The position numbers and the translations under genes were made by a program. A stretch of DNA of 64,000 nucleotides, from contig NZ_FRDN01000005.1 of assembly GCF_900143285.1 (NCBI RefSeq), positions 95,362 through 159,361 on the forward strand, read 5' to 3'. Origin of the DNA: Desulfitobacterium chlororespirans DSM 11544. Lineage in GTDB: Bacteria > Bacillota > Desulfitobacteriia > Desulfitobacteriales > Desulfitobacteriaceae. Every line of letters begins with the position of its first letter. Positions within the stretch are counted from its first letter, which is position 1. Of this stretch, positions 26,211 through 32,696 are shown piece by piece. The notes under the pieces were generated by a model. The model was not told the DNA's origin, ran no database searches, and saw nothing but the letters and a program-made list of their open reading frames with translations.

Positions 26211-26810
26211 ATGAGGGTAGGCGTACTGGCTGTCCAAGGGGCCTTTATCGAGCATGAGAAGATTCTTGAGAGTCTTGGGGTAGAGTGCCTTGAGCTGCGC
26301 AATGGCAAGGATGCCTGCCAGGATGTTGAGGGGCTGATTCTCCCCGGCGGGGAGAGCACCACCCAGGGCAAGCTGCTCAGGGAACTGGATATGTTTGAAC
26401 CCCTGCGGGAAAAAATCGCGGCGGGCCTTCCCGTTATGGCTACCTGTGCCGGTCTCATTCTCCTGGCGGAGAAGCTTTCCAATGATCCGGCCCGTTACTT
26501 TGCCACCTTACCGGTAACGGTCAAGCGCAATGCCTACGGCAGACAATTGGGCAGCTTTTACACCGAGGAGCAGTTCGGGGATTTGGGCAAGGTCCCGATG
26601 ACCTTTATTCGTGCCCCCTATATTGAGTCCGTAGGGGAGGGCGTGGAGATCCTTGCTAAAGTTAATGGGGATATCGTTGGGGTCCGTTATCGGAATCAAA
26701 TCGGACTTTCCTTTCACCCGGAATTGAACGAGGACAGGAGAATTCATCAGCTGTTTTTGGACAGCATCAGCGGTGGGAAAAGCTTTCCCTGTACGCAAAA
26801 AGCCGTTTAA
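26211..26810 (+). CDS. pdxT: Pyridoxal 5'-phosphate synthase, glutaminase subunit
   Basis: A class I glutaminase (199 residues) supplying ammonia to PdxS. 'GLILPGGESTTQGKLL' is the oxyanion loop, the nucleophile is Cys in 'MATCAGLILLAEKL', and the His-Glu pair is in 'GLSFHPELNED'. It starts one base after the pdxS stop. Confidence 0.97.
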   Translation: MRVGVLAVQGAFIEHEKILESLGVECLELRNGKDACQDVEGLILPGGESTTQGKLLRELDMFEPLREKIAAGLPVMATCAGLILLAEKLSNDPARYFATLPVTVKRNAYGRQLGSFYTEEQFGDLGKVPMTFIRAPYIESVGEGVEILAKVNGDIVGVRYRNQIGLSFHPELNEDRRIHQLFLDSISGGKSFPCTQKAV

Positions 26811-26854
26811 GAAAGAAGCTGTTTAAAGGTTTTCTTAATATCTCCAGACGATTT

Positions 26855-26884
26855 GGCACTCCTTTGCGGGAGTGTCATTTTTAT
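26855..26884 (+). terminator. Terminator of pdxST
   Basis: GGCACTCC-tttgc-GGGAGTGTC followed by ATTTTTATA, 45 bases past the pdxT stop. Confidence 0.85.
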
Positions 26885-26962
26885 ATGCAAGACGCAGCGA
26901 TTCAGAGCGATAATGGGTGGGGCAGACTTTTTCTGTACATACTAAGTCTATGGAGGGGGGCA

Positions 26963-27025
26963 ATGAAGACTTGTTTGGAGCGCTTTATCAGCCCTGCTTT
27001 TTGTGCCATAATAACTAAACGATAG
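26963..27025 (+). CDS. Possible 20-residue leader peptide before threonine ammonia-lyase
   Basis: A short frame with a very strong ribosome binding site (GGAGGGGGG, six-base spacing by GGAGG) reads 'MKTCLERFISPAFCAIITKR' and ends 39 nt before the ammonia-lyase start. It contains an Ile-Ile-Thr run, the end product and substrate of the pathway. I see no terminator between it and the next gene, so a classical attenuator is not supported. It could be chance. Confidence 0.25.
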   Translation: MKTCLERFISPAFCAIITKR

Positions 27026-27064
27026 AAAGTTTTTACATACTGTGAAAATCAAGGAGCGTTGATC

Positions 27065-28279
27065 ATGCCTACACTACTGACTTTAGAACAGATTCAAGAA
27101 GCACAACAAGCTATTCAGCCCTATATTCATCGGACACTTCTGGATCATTCAAGCAATCTAAGCGCCCTGGCCGGGACGGAGATCTACCTTAAGTTGGAAA
27201 ATATGCAGAAGACCGGTTCCTTTAAAGTTCGGGGCGCTATGAATAAGGCCTTGAAGCTTTCCGAAAAGGAGAAGAAAAAAGGAATCCTGGCTGCTTCTGC
27301 CGGCAATCATGCCCAAGGGGTAGCCATGGCGGCGGCCCGTATCGGTATTCCCGCAACGATTGTTATGCCGGAAAATGCCCCCTTAGCCAAAGTGTCTGCT
27401 ACGGAAGGGTACGGGGCTCAGGTCATTCTGTCCGGAGCGGTTTTTGATGATGCTTATCAGAAGGCAGTAGAGATCCAAAAGGAAACAGGAGCCACGTTTA
27501 TTCATGCTTTTGATGATCTGGAGGTTATGGCGGGGCAGGGAACCATCGGCTTGGAAGTTTTTGAAGAGCTGCCTGAAGTGGATACAGTTCTTGTCCCCAT
27601 CGGGGGAGGAGGGCTGATCGCAGGGATTGCGGTGGCTTTGAAATCTCTCAAGCCCTCCGTGCGCCTGATCGGTGTCCAGGCGGCCGGAGCGGCAAGCATG
27701 GCTCATGCTCTGAGTATGGGCAGGCCCGAGCCATTAGGGCAGGCCAGCACTTTGGCAGATGGCATTGCTGTGAAAAGGGCAGGGGACCTAACCTTCGCAG
27801 CGGTCCGCCATTATGTGGATGAGATGGTGACAGTTGAAGAAGAAGAGATAAGTCAAGCTATTCTCCTGTTGATGGAACGCACCAAGACCCTTGCCGAAGG
27901 AGCCGGGGCCGTTGCCGTAGCGGCCGCGCTTCAGGGGAAGCTGGATCTTAAGGATCAGAAAACGGTTCTCATCCTGAGCGGGGGTAATATTGATGTGAAT
28001 TTTCTGGCCCAGATCATCGAGCGGGGGCTTAGGCGTTCCGGTCGTACCATGGCCTGTCAGCTTCTTTTGCCGGATCAACCCGGCAACTTGGAAAAGGTGA
28101 TCGAGCTTATAGCTCAGGAAAGGGCCAATATCATCAACATCGAACACTCACGCTATGATTTATCTGTTCCTCTGCGCTCAGCCCGTGTTCATATGCTGCT
28201 GGAAACCCAAAGCTTTGAACATCAAAAGCGCATTATCCAGCGTTTAGAAGGTGCCGGATATCCCTTGACCGTTAACTGA
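27065..28279 (+). CDS. ilvA: Threonine ammonia-lyase (threonine dehydratase)
   Basis: A PLP fold-type II enzyme of 404 residues: threonine to 2-oxobutanoate and ammonia. The Schiff-base lysine is in 'KTGSFKVRGAMNKAL' and the PLP phosphate loop in 'PIGGGGLIAGIA'. A C-terminal ACT-like domain ('CQLLLPDQPGNLEKVIELIAQERANIINIEHSR') marks the 400-residue catabolic or isoleucine-regulated short form rather than the 500-residue IlvA. ATG 27065, eight bases from AAGGAG, is preferred over TTG 27059. Transcribed alone. Confidence 0.92.
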   Translation: MPTLLTLEQIQEAQQAIQPYIHRTLLDHSSNLSALAGTEIYLKLENMQKTGSFKVRGAMNKALKLSEKEKKKGILAASAGNHAQGVAMAAARIGIPATIVMPENAPLAKVSATEGYGAQVILSGAVFDDAYQKAVEIQKETGATFIHAFDDLEVMAGQGTIGLEVFEELPEVDTVLVPIGGGGLIAGIAVALKSLKPSVRLIGVQAAGAASMAHALSMGRPEPLGQASTLADGIAVKRAGDLTFAAVRHYVDEMVTVEEEEISQAILLLMERTKTLAEGAGAVAVAAALQGKLDLKDQKTVLILSGGNIDVNFLAQIIERGLRRSGRTMACQLLLPDQPGNLEKVIELIAQERANIINIEHSRYDLSVPLRSARVHMLLETQSFEHQKRIIQRLEGAGYPLTVN

Positions 28280-28305
28280 CAGCAAATTGATGCTTTTGCT
28301 GTCAG
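28276..28305 (+). other. Hairpin overlapping the ammonia-lyase stop codon
   Basis: CTGACAGCAAA / TTTTGCTGTCAG, a strong stem that begins at the stop codon. It is not followed by a T-run on the plus strand, so it is more likely an mRNA 3'-end stabiliser than a complete terminator. Confidence 0.5.
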
Positions 28306-28356
28306 GGAGGATACGGTAGAATAGCCGTAGGACTTAATTAAAGGAGTACCGGAACT

Positions 28357-29025
28357 ATGTGCGGACGTTTGGTTCTTATTAATCCTATGGATATTCTGGC
28401 GCGTTTCCAAGTCCCTGCAGCCAATCTGATCCCGCGCTATAATATGGCGCCTTCACAGGATATTCCGGTCATCATTAACGATGGCTCGAATCATTTGGTG
28501 ATGTACAGATGGGGGCTTATACCCTACTGGGCTGAAGATATAAGCATAGGCAATACATTGATCAACGCCCGAGGGGAAACTGTGGATGAGAAGCCAAGCT
28601 TTAAATACAGTTTGCCGCGGAGGCGTTGTCTGGTTGTGGCGGATGGTTTTTATGAGTGGAAGAGAGAGGGACGCCGTAAGTACCCTTATCGGATTACCTT
28701 GAAAAACAATGAGCTCTTTGGCTTAGCCGGTCTATGGGATACATGGAAATCCCCGGACGGGGAAATGCTCCATTCCTGTACGATCATTACCACCACGGCT
28801 AATGAGCTGATCCAGCCTTTGCATGATCGGATGCCTGTGATTCTGTCCAGAGAAGCTGAATCTATCTGGTTAGATCCTAATGTGACGGACAGCCGGCTCT
28901 TAAAAAGTCTTCTTACCCCTTATCCGGCTGACCAGATGTCTCTTTACGAGGTGACAAGCCGGGTTAACTCCCCAAAATTCGATGATCCGGAGTGTTTGGT
29001 TGCAGCTCTGCCCAGATTGTTCTAG
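28357..29025 (+). CDS. yedK: SRAP-domain protein (HMCES/YedK-like abasic-site protein)
   Basis: A 222-residue SOS-response-associated peptidase-fold protein that forms a thiazolidine crosslink with abasic sites in single-stranded DNA. The essential Cys2 follows the initiator ('MCGRLVLI'), with 'NARGETVDEKPSFK', 'DGFYEWKR' and the late histidine in 'PLHDRMPVIL' completing the active site. An AAGGAGTACCGGAACT site precedes ATG 28357. No LexA box was recognised upstream. Confidence 0.93.
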   Translation: MCGRLVLINPMDILARFQVPAANLIPRYNMAPSQDIPVIINDGSNHLVMYRWGLIPYWAEDISIGNTLINARGETVDEKPSFKYSLPRRRCLVVADGFYEWKREGRRKYPYRITLKNNELFGLAGLWDTWKSPDGEMLHSCTIITTTANELIQPLHDRMPVILSREAESIWLDPNVTDSRLLKSLLTPYPADQMSLYEVTSRVNSPKFDDPECLVAALPRLF

Positions 29026-29092
29026 GTAATAAATAGCAGGGCTAATTATTTTAAGAAGCGCAATTATTTAGGAAAGCAATGGAGGAGAAATC

Positions 29093-30124
29093 ATGATCAG
29101 TTTTAAAAACGACTATAGCGAAGGTGCCCATCCGCAAATTCTGGAGGCCTTGTTGACATCGAATTATGTTCAGGAAAGTGGATATGGCGAAGACAGCTAT
29201 TCCCAAGCGGCTGCAGAGATTCTCCGTAAAAAACTGGGGAACAATGCAGTGGATATTCACTTTCTGGCTGGAGGCACACAAACCAATCTGATCGCGATTG
29301 CCGCTTTTTTAAGGCCTCATGAGGCTGCTATCGCGGCCCATACCGGTCATATTTTTGTCCATGAGACGGGAGCCATCGAGGCCACCGGTCATAAGGTTCT
29401 GACAGCCGAGGTGAAGGATGGCAAGTTAACCCCTGCTCACGTCGAGGCAATCCTGAATGTTCATAACGATGAACATATGGTGAAGCCTAAGCTGGTTTAT
29501 ATCTCCAACGCCACGGAAGTAGGAACGATTTACACTAAAAAGGAGCTCCGGCTCCTCAGTGAATTTTGCCGGGAGAAGAAGCTCTATCTCTTTATGGATG
29601 GAGCAAGACTCGGTTCAGCTTTGTGCGCTGCCGGAAATGATCTGACTTTATCCGAATTGCCCGATTTACTGGATGCCTTTTATATCGGCGGGACAAAAAA
29701 CGGGGCACTGCTGGGCGAAGCCTTGGTGCTGTGCAATGAGGAATTAAAACAGGATTTTCGCTACCATATGAAGCAAAAAGGAGCTCTTCTGGCCAAAGGA
29801 AGAGTCCTGGGGATTCAATTCCTGGAGCTTTTCCGGGATAATTTATACTTTGACTTGGCGGCCCACGCCAATAGTATGGCGTATAAGCTGCGGGATGGTT
29901 TAAAAGAAGCAGGGGTTAGTTTTCTTTCGGAGTCGCCTTCCAATCAAATTTTCCCCATTTTCGCCAACGAAGTGGTGCAAGAGTTGAAAGAGAGCTGTCA
30001 TTTTGAAATTTGGGGCAAAGTAGATGAGAGCCACACTGCAATTCGTTTGGTGGCATCCTGGGCGACAGGAGAAGAAGCGGTGGCTGCCTTTGTCAAGGAT
30101 ATTCGTCGGATCCTTCAACCCTAA
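29093..30124 (+). CDS. ltaE: Low-specificity threonine aldolase / beta-eliminating lyase
   Basis: A PLP fold-type I enzyme (343 residues) cleaving threonine or allo-threonine to glycine and acetaldehyde. It begins 'MISFKNDYSEGAHPQILEAL', has 'HFLAGGTQTNLIAIAAFL' and 'AAHTGHIFVHETGAIEATGHKVL' for substrate and PLP contact, and the Schiff-base lysine in 'FYIGGTKNGALLGEAL'. A GGAGGAGAAATC site precedes ATG 29093. It is followed by a HAD hydrolase after 26 nt. Confidence 0.9.
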   Translation: MISFKNDYSEGAHPQILEALLTSNYVQESGYGEDSYSQAAAEILRKKLGNNAVDIHFLAGGTQTNLIAIAAFLRPHEAAIAAHTGHIFVHETGAIEATGHKVLTAEVKDGKLTPAHVEAILNVHNDEHMVKPKLVYISNATEVGTIYTKKELRLLSEFCREKKLYLFMDGARLGSALCAAGNDLTLSELPDLLDAFYIGGTKNGALLGEALVLCNEELKQDFRYHMKQKGALLAKGRVLGIQFLELFRDNLYFDLAAHANSMAYKLRDGLKEAGVSFLSESPSNQIFPIFANEVVQELKESCHFEIWGKVDESHTAIRLVASWATGEEAVAAFVKDIRRILQP

Positions 30125-30150
30125 TAGCTTGGCTGGAAAGTGAGTGCGCT

Positions 30151-30801
30151 ATGGAAAAACTGCAGGATATTGATGGTATTATTTTCGATTTGGACGGAAC
30201 CTTATGGGATGCCACTGAGCCGGTGCGGGTGTCCTGGAACAAGGCCTTAAAAGAATATGGCCGTGAGCAGAGGCTGTCCACAGTTGAACTGTCCATCGAC
30301 CAAATCAAAGGAGTGATGGGACTTCAGATTCCCGAGATCGGGAGGAAGCTCTTCCCTTCTTTTTCAGAAGAGACTCGGAATAAAATCATGGAGCGGGGCG
30401 GTGAGATCGAATGCGAGTATTTGAAGAAGCAGGGGGGGATTTTGTATCCTCATGTGGAGAAGACGTTGGCGACTCTTGCCCAAAGGCATAAGCTTTTTAT
30501 TGTCAGCAATTGCCAGGTGGGTTATATTGAGACCTTCTTCTTCGCTCATCAACTGGAGAAGTATTTTACGGATTATGAAAATCCGGGCCGAACAGGTCTG
30601 ACTAAGGGTGAAAACATTCAGCTGATCATGAGGCGCAATCATCTGAAAAATCCGGTTTACGTGGGGGATACCCTGGGAGATGCCAAGGCGGCTCAAGTGG
30701 CTGGGGTTCCCTTTATCTATGCAAGCTATGGCTTTGGCTGTGTGGAAAATTATACTGAAGCCATGGATAGCTTTGAACAATTGCTGGGAATTTTAAGCTG
30801 A
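30151..30801 (+). CDS. HAD-family hydrolase
   Basis: A 216-residue haloacid dehalogenase-superfamily phosphatase. Motif I 'IIFDLDGTLWDATEPV' gives the aspartate nucleophile, motif II the Ser in 'LFIVSNCQ', motif III a Lys in 'GLTKGENIQ', motif IV 'YVGDTLGDAKAAQVAG'. An alpha-helical cap (subclass I) lies between motifs I and II. The phosphoglycolate phosphatase or PPase-like branch is likely, with substrate unknown. The start overlaps no other gene; it is 26 nt after ltaE, probably one transcript. Confidence 0.88.
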   Translation: MEKLQDIDGIIFDLDGTLWDATEPVRVSWNKALKEYGREQRLSTVELSIDQIKGVMGLQIPEIGRKLFPSFSEETRNKIMERGGEIECEYLKKQGGILYPHVEKTLATLAQRHKLFIVSNCQVGYIETFFFAHQLEKYFTDYENPGRTGLTKGENIQLIMRRNHLKNPVYVGDTLGDAKAAQVAGVPFIYASYGFGCVENYTEAMDSFEQLLGILS

Positions 30802-30845
30802 TTATTATCGTTATAATTTTTAATAAACTTTTTTCATTTTCCCTC

Positions 30846-30876
30846 TTTACATTGACGTTGCGTTAAGGTGTATTCT
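30846..30876 (+). promoter_or_regulatory. MerR-type promoter with 19-bp spacer
   Basis: TTTACA (30846-30851) and TATTCT (30871-30876) are 19 bp apart and the spacer holds the dyad TTGACG-ttg-CGTTAA. Overlong spacers with a central dyad are the rule for promoters that MerR regulators activate by twisting DNA, so the regulator gene just downstream is probably autoregulated. Confidence 0.75.
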
Positions 30877-30899
30877 TAATTTCGTCAGGAGGTGATCAC

Positions 30900-31664
30900 A
30901 TGGAATACACAGTGCAGAAATTGGCCCATTTAGCAGGAATCAGCTCGCGAACCCTCAGATACTATGATGAGATCGGGATTCTTAAGCCGGCCAGAATCTC
31001 TTCCTCAGGGTATCGAATCTATGGACAACAAGAAGTTGACCGCTTGCAGCAAATTTTATTCTATAGGGAGTTGGGGATGGGCTTGGAGGGTATTAAAGAT
31101 ATGGTAACCTCTCCTGATTTTGATGGAGCAAAGGCACTGCGGGAACATCGTGAGAAGCTTCTGGAAAAAAGAGAGCAATTGGAGCAGCTCATTGCCAATG
31201 TTGAAAAAACCATTGCTCAAAAAGAAGGGAGAATCACTATGTCCGACAAAGAAAAGTTTGAAGGATTTAAACGCAAGATGATTAAGGAGAATGAAGCCAA
31301 ATACGGTGAGGAAATCCGGGAAAAATACGGTGAAGAGACCGTCGAGGAATCCAACCGGAAGCTTATGAACATGACCCAGGAACAGTATGATGAGTTCACC
31401 AAGCTTGGGGAAGAGGTACTGGCCACCCTTAGTGAAGCCTTCAAAACCGGGGATCCTGCCGGGGAGCTGGCTCAAAAAACTGCCGATCTTCACCGCCAAT
31501 GGCTCACCTACTCCTGGCCCAGCTACTCTAAGGAGGCTCATGCCGGACTGGCTCAGATGTATGTGGATGATCCGAGATTTACGGCCTATTATGATGAGAA
31601 ACAGCCGGGAGCCGCGGAATTCCTTAGGGATGCAGTCTTCATCTATACCGGGATGAAGAAGTAA
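30900..31664 (+). CDS. MerR-family regulator with TipAS antibiotic-recognition domain
   Basis: A 254-residue transcription factor. Residues 1-70 are a MerR winged helix ('TVQKLAHLAGISSRTLRYYDEIGILKPARI'), followed by a dimerisation coiled coil (about 75-110) and a C-terminal TipAS domain ('YGEETVEESNRKLMNMTQEQYDEFTKLGEEVL', 'KTADLHRQWLTYSWPSYSKEAHAGLAQMYVDDPRFTAYYD'), as in Mta, SkgA and TipAL. These bind hydrophobic peptide or thiopeptide antibiotics. The start has a very strong AGGAGGTGATCAC site. A 19-bp-spacer promoter with a dyad lies just upstream; no target gene other than itself is evident. Confidence 0.92.
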   Translation: MEYTVQKLAHLAGISSRTLRYYDEIGILKPARISSSGYRIYGQQEVDRLQQILFYRELGMGLEGIKDMVTSPDFDGAKALREHREKLLEKREQLEQLIANVEKTIAQKEGRITMSDKEKFEGFKRKMIKENEAKYGEEIREKYGEETVEESNRKLMNMTQEQYDEFTKLGEEVLATLSEAFKTGDPAGELAQKTADLHRQWLTYSWPSYSKEAHAGLAQMYVDDPRFTAYYDEKQPGAAEFLRDAVFIYTGMKK

Positions 31665-31694
31665 AGGAGAGGAATACACTATATAAGAAATGCT

Positions 31695-31719
31695 AAAGGC
31701 ACTCGTTTAGAGTGCCTTT
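31695..31719. terminator. Bidirectional terminator between MerR-TipAS and the coiled-coil gene
   Basis: AAAGGCACTC-gttta-GAGTGCCTTT, perfect ten-base stem. The stop codon of the repaired minus-strand coiled-coil frame falls in its loop. Confidence 0.8.
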
Positions 31720-32253
31720 GCTAATTTTCTTTGTATGGTTTCTATAGTTCGGGCATGCCGCCCGATTATTGCGTCAAAGGATTGATTATCTTCCTGAATT
31801 TCACCTAGGGTAGAGGATATAGATTTAACCGCTGATTCGATGGTGCTTGATCGGGTATCTAAACAGTGAGTATTTCCTGATGTTCCTGTTGGTTTTGCTC
31901 ATAATGACTTTGTTGAACTTCAGCGATGATTTGGATATCTTTCCGGGTGCTTTCCAATAAGAGCGTATTATTAGCCACCTGAGTCTGCAGGGCTGAGATA
32001 TCACCTTTCATGGAGCCGACATTTTTTGTAAGGCCGAGATGTCGCCTTTCATGGAGCCGACATCTTGTTGCAGGGCCGAGATGTTGTCTTTCATAGAGCT
32101 GACATCTTGTTGCAAGGAACCGACGTCTTTTTGCAGAATTGAGATATCGCTCTTCATGGAGCTGACATCCTTCTGCAGTAAATCAATATTTTCACTCATC
32201 GCTGTCTGGCCATGAAGTATCTTATTAAGGATTTCGCGCATCTCCTGATCCAC
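31707..32253 (-). pseudogene. Coiled-coil repeat protein broken by two single-base frameshifts
   Basis: From GTG 32253 (site AAGGTGGTGATCGA) the frame gives 'MDQEMREILNKILHGQTAMSENIDLLQ', then several copies of a 14-residue pattern (LQkDVgSMKgDISa), a two-heptad coiled coil, and stops at 32008. Re-reading one base shifted restores the repeat ('DVGSMKGDISALQTQVANN', 'TLLLESTRKDIQIIAEVQQ') up to a TAG at 31859-31861. A second one-base shift restores 'LDTRSSTIESAVKSISS' and 'TLGEIQEDNQSFDAIIG' to a TAA at 31707. Both breaks are single missing bases in A or T runs. Intact, it would be about 182 residues, a soluble rod of unknown function. Either a recent pseudogene or two sequencing errors. Confidence 0.75.
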
Positions 32254-32273
32254 TCGATCACCACCTTACCAAT

Positions 32274-32301
32274 AATATAACATATTTTGGATGATATTCA
32301 A
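32274..32301 (-). promoter_or_regulatory. Promoter of the coiled-coil gene
   Basis: On the minus strand TTGAAT (32301-32296) and TATATT (32279-32274) with a 16-base spacer, about 20 bases before the GTG start. Confidence 0.5.
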
Positions 32302-32353
32302 TAGGAAAATGTCACAAAAGTAGACAAAAATACACCTCCGGAAATACACTGAA

Positions 32354-32382
32354 TTGACATCGGGGTAGAGCGACTTTATAAT
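32354..32382 (+). promoter_or_regulatory. Consensus sigma-A promoter of the ABC-F leader
   Basis: TTGACA (32354-32359), 17-base spacer, TATAAT (32377-32382): both hexamers are perfect. The coding region begins over 300 nt later, so this starts a long leader RNA. Confidence 0.92.
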
Positions 32383-32389
32383 ATAAAAG

Positions 32390-32696
32390 GAAGTCTGCAA
32401 CAGACTCATTCCAATGAAAGGTAAGGTATCTGCAGAAAATGCGCAAATAATTCACTTAACAAGGAAAATATGCTTTGAGAAAAGTCGTGGCAACGGCTTT
32501 GCAACCTATGCATTTTTGACTGTGAGTGGATAGTGATTATTCTCTGTGGATAGCTTTTCATACGACTGCACCTTACTATATATTCTGAAGTGCCTTATGA
32601 CCGAAAAGGGGCTTAAGACATGGGTAGAAGTATGGTTTATTGCGTTGTAATCTGAAATGACACTATCCTCTCCGGTAACACTAGGAGGGGTTTTTT
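32390..32696 (+). promoter_or_regulatory. Attenuator leader of the ABC-F gene
   Basis: A roughly 300-nt untranslated leader between a consensus promoter and an intrinsic terminator that stands directly at the gene. It opens with the hairpin AGTCTG-ca-ACAGACT (32391-32406). Two short open frames lie within: 32414-32533 (39 codons, 'MKGKVSAENAQIIHLTRK' and onward, weak ribosome binding site) and 32597-32650 (17 codons, 'MTEKGLKTWVEVWFIAL'), the latter ending 17 nt before the terminator. Antibiotic-stalled ribosomes on such a uORF are known to open the terminator in other ABC-F leaders; the analogy is inference. Confidence 0.65.
32667..32696 (+). terminator. Intrinsic terminator containing the ABC-F Shine-Dalgarno
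   Basis: CCTCTCC-ggtaacacta-GGAGGGG followed by TTTTTT. Its 3' arm is the AGGAGGGG ribosome binding site of the downstream gene, so the hairpin can block both transcription and translation. Confidence 0.88.

Noticed and set aside
28276-28305. Hairpin as terminator of the threonine ammonia-lyase gene
   Set aside because: The stem is strong but no T-run follows, so it was kept only as an mRNA hairpin.
32008-32253. Independent 81-residue coiled-coil gene
   Set aside because: Shifted reading beyond its stop continues the same repeats and coiled-coil character for another 100 residues, so the short frame is the first part of a broken longer gene.
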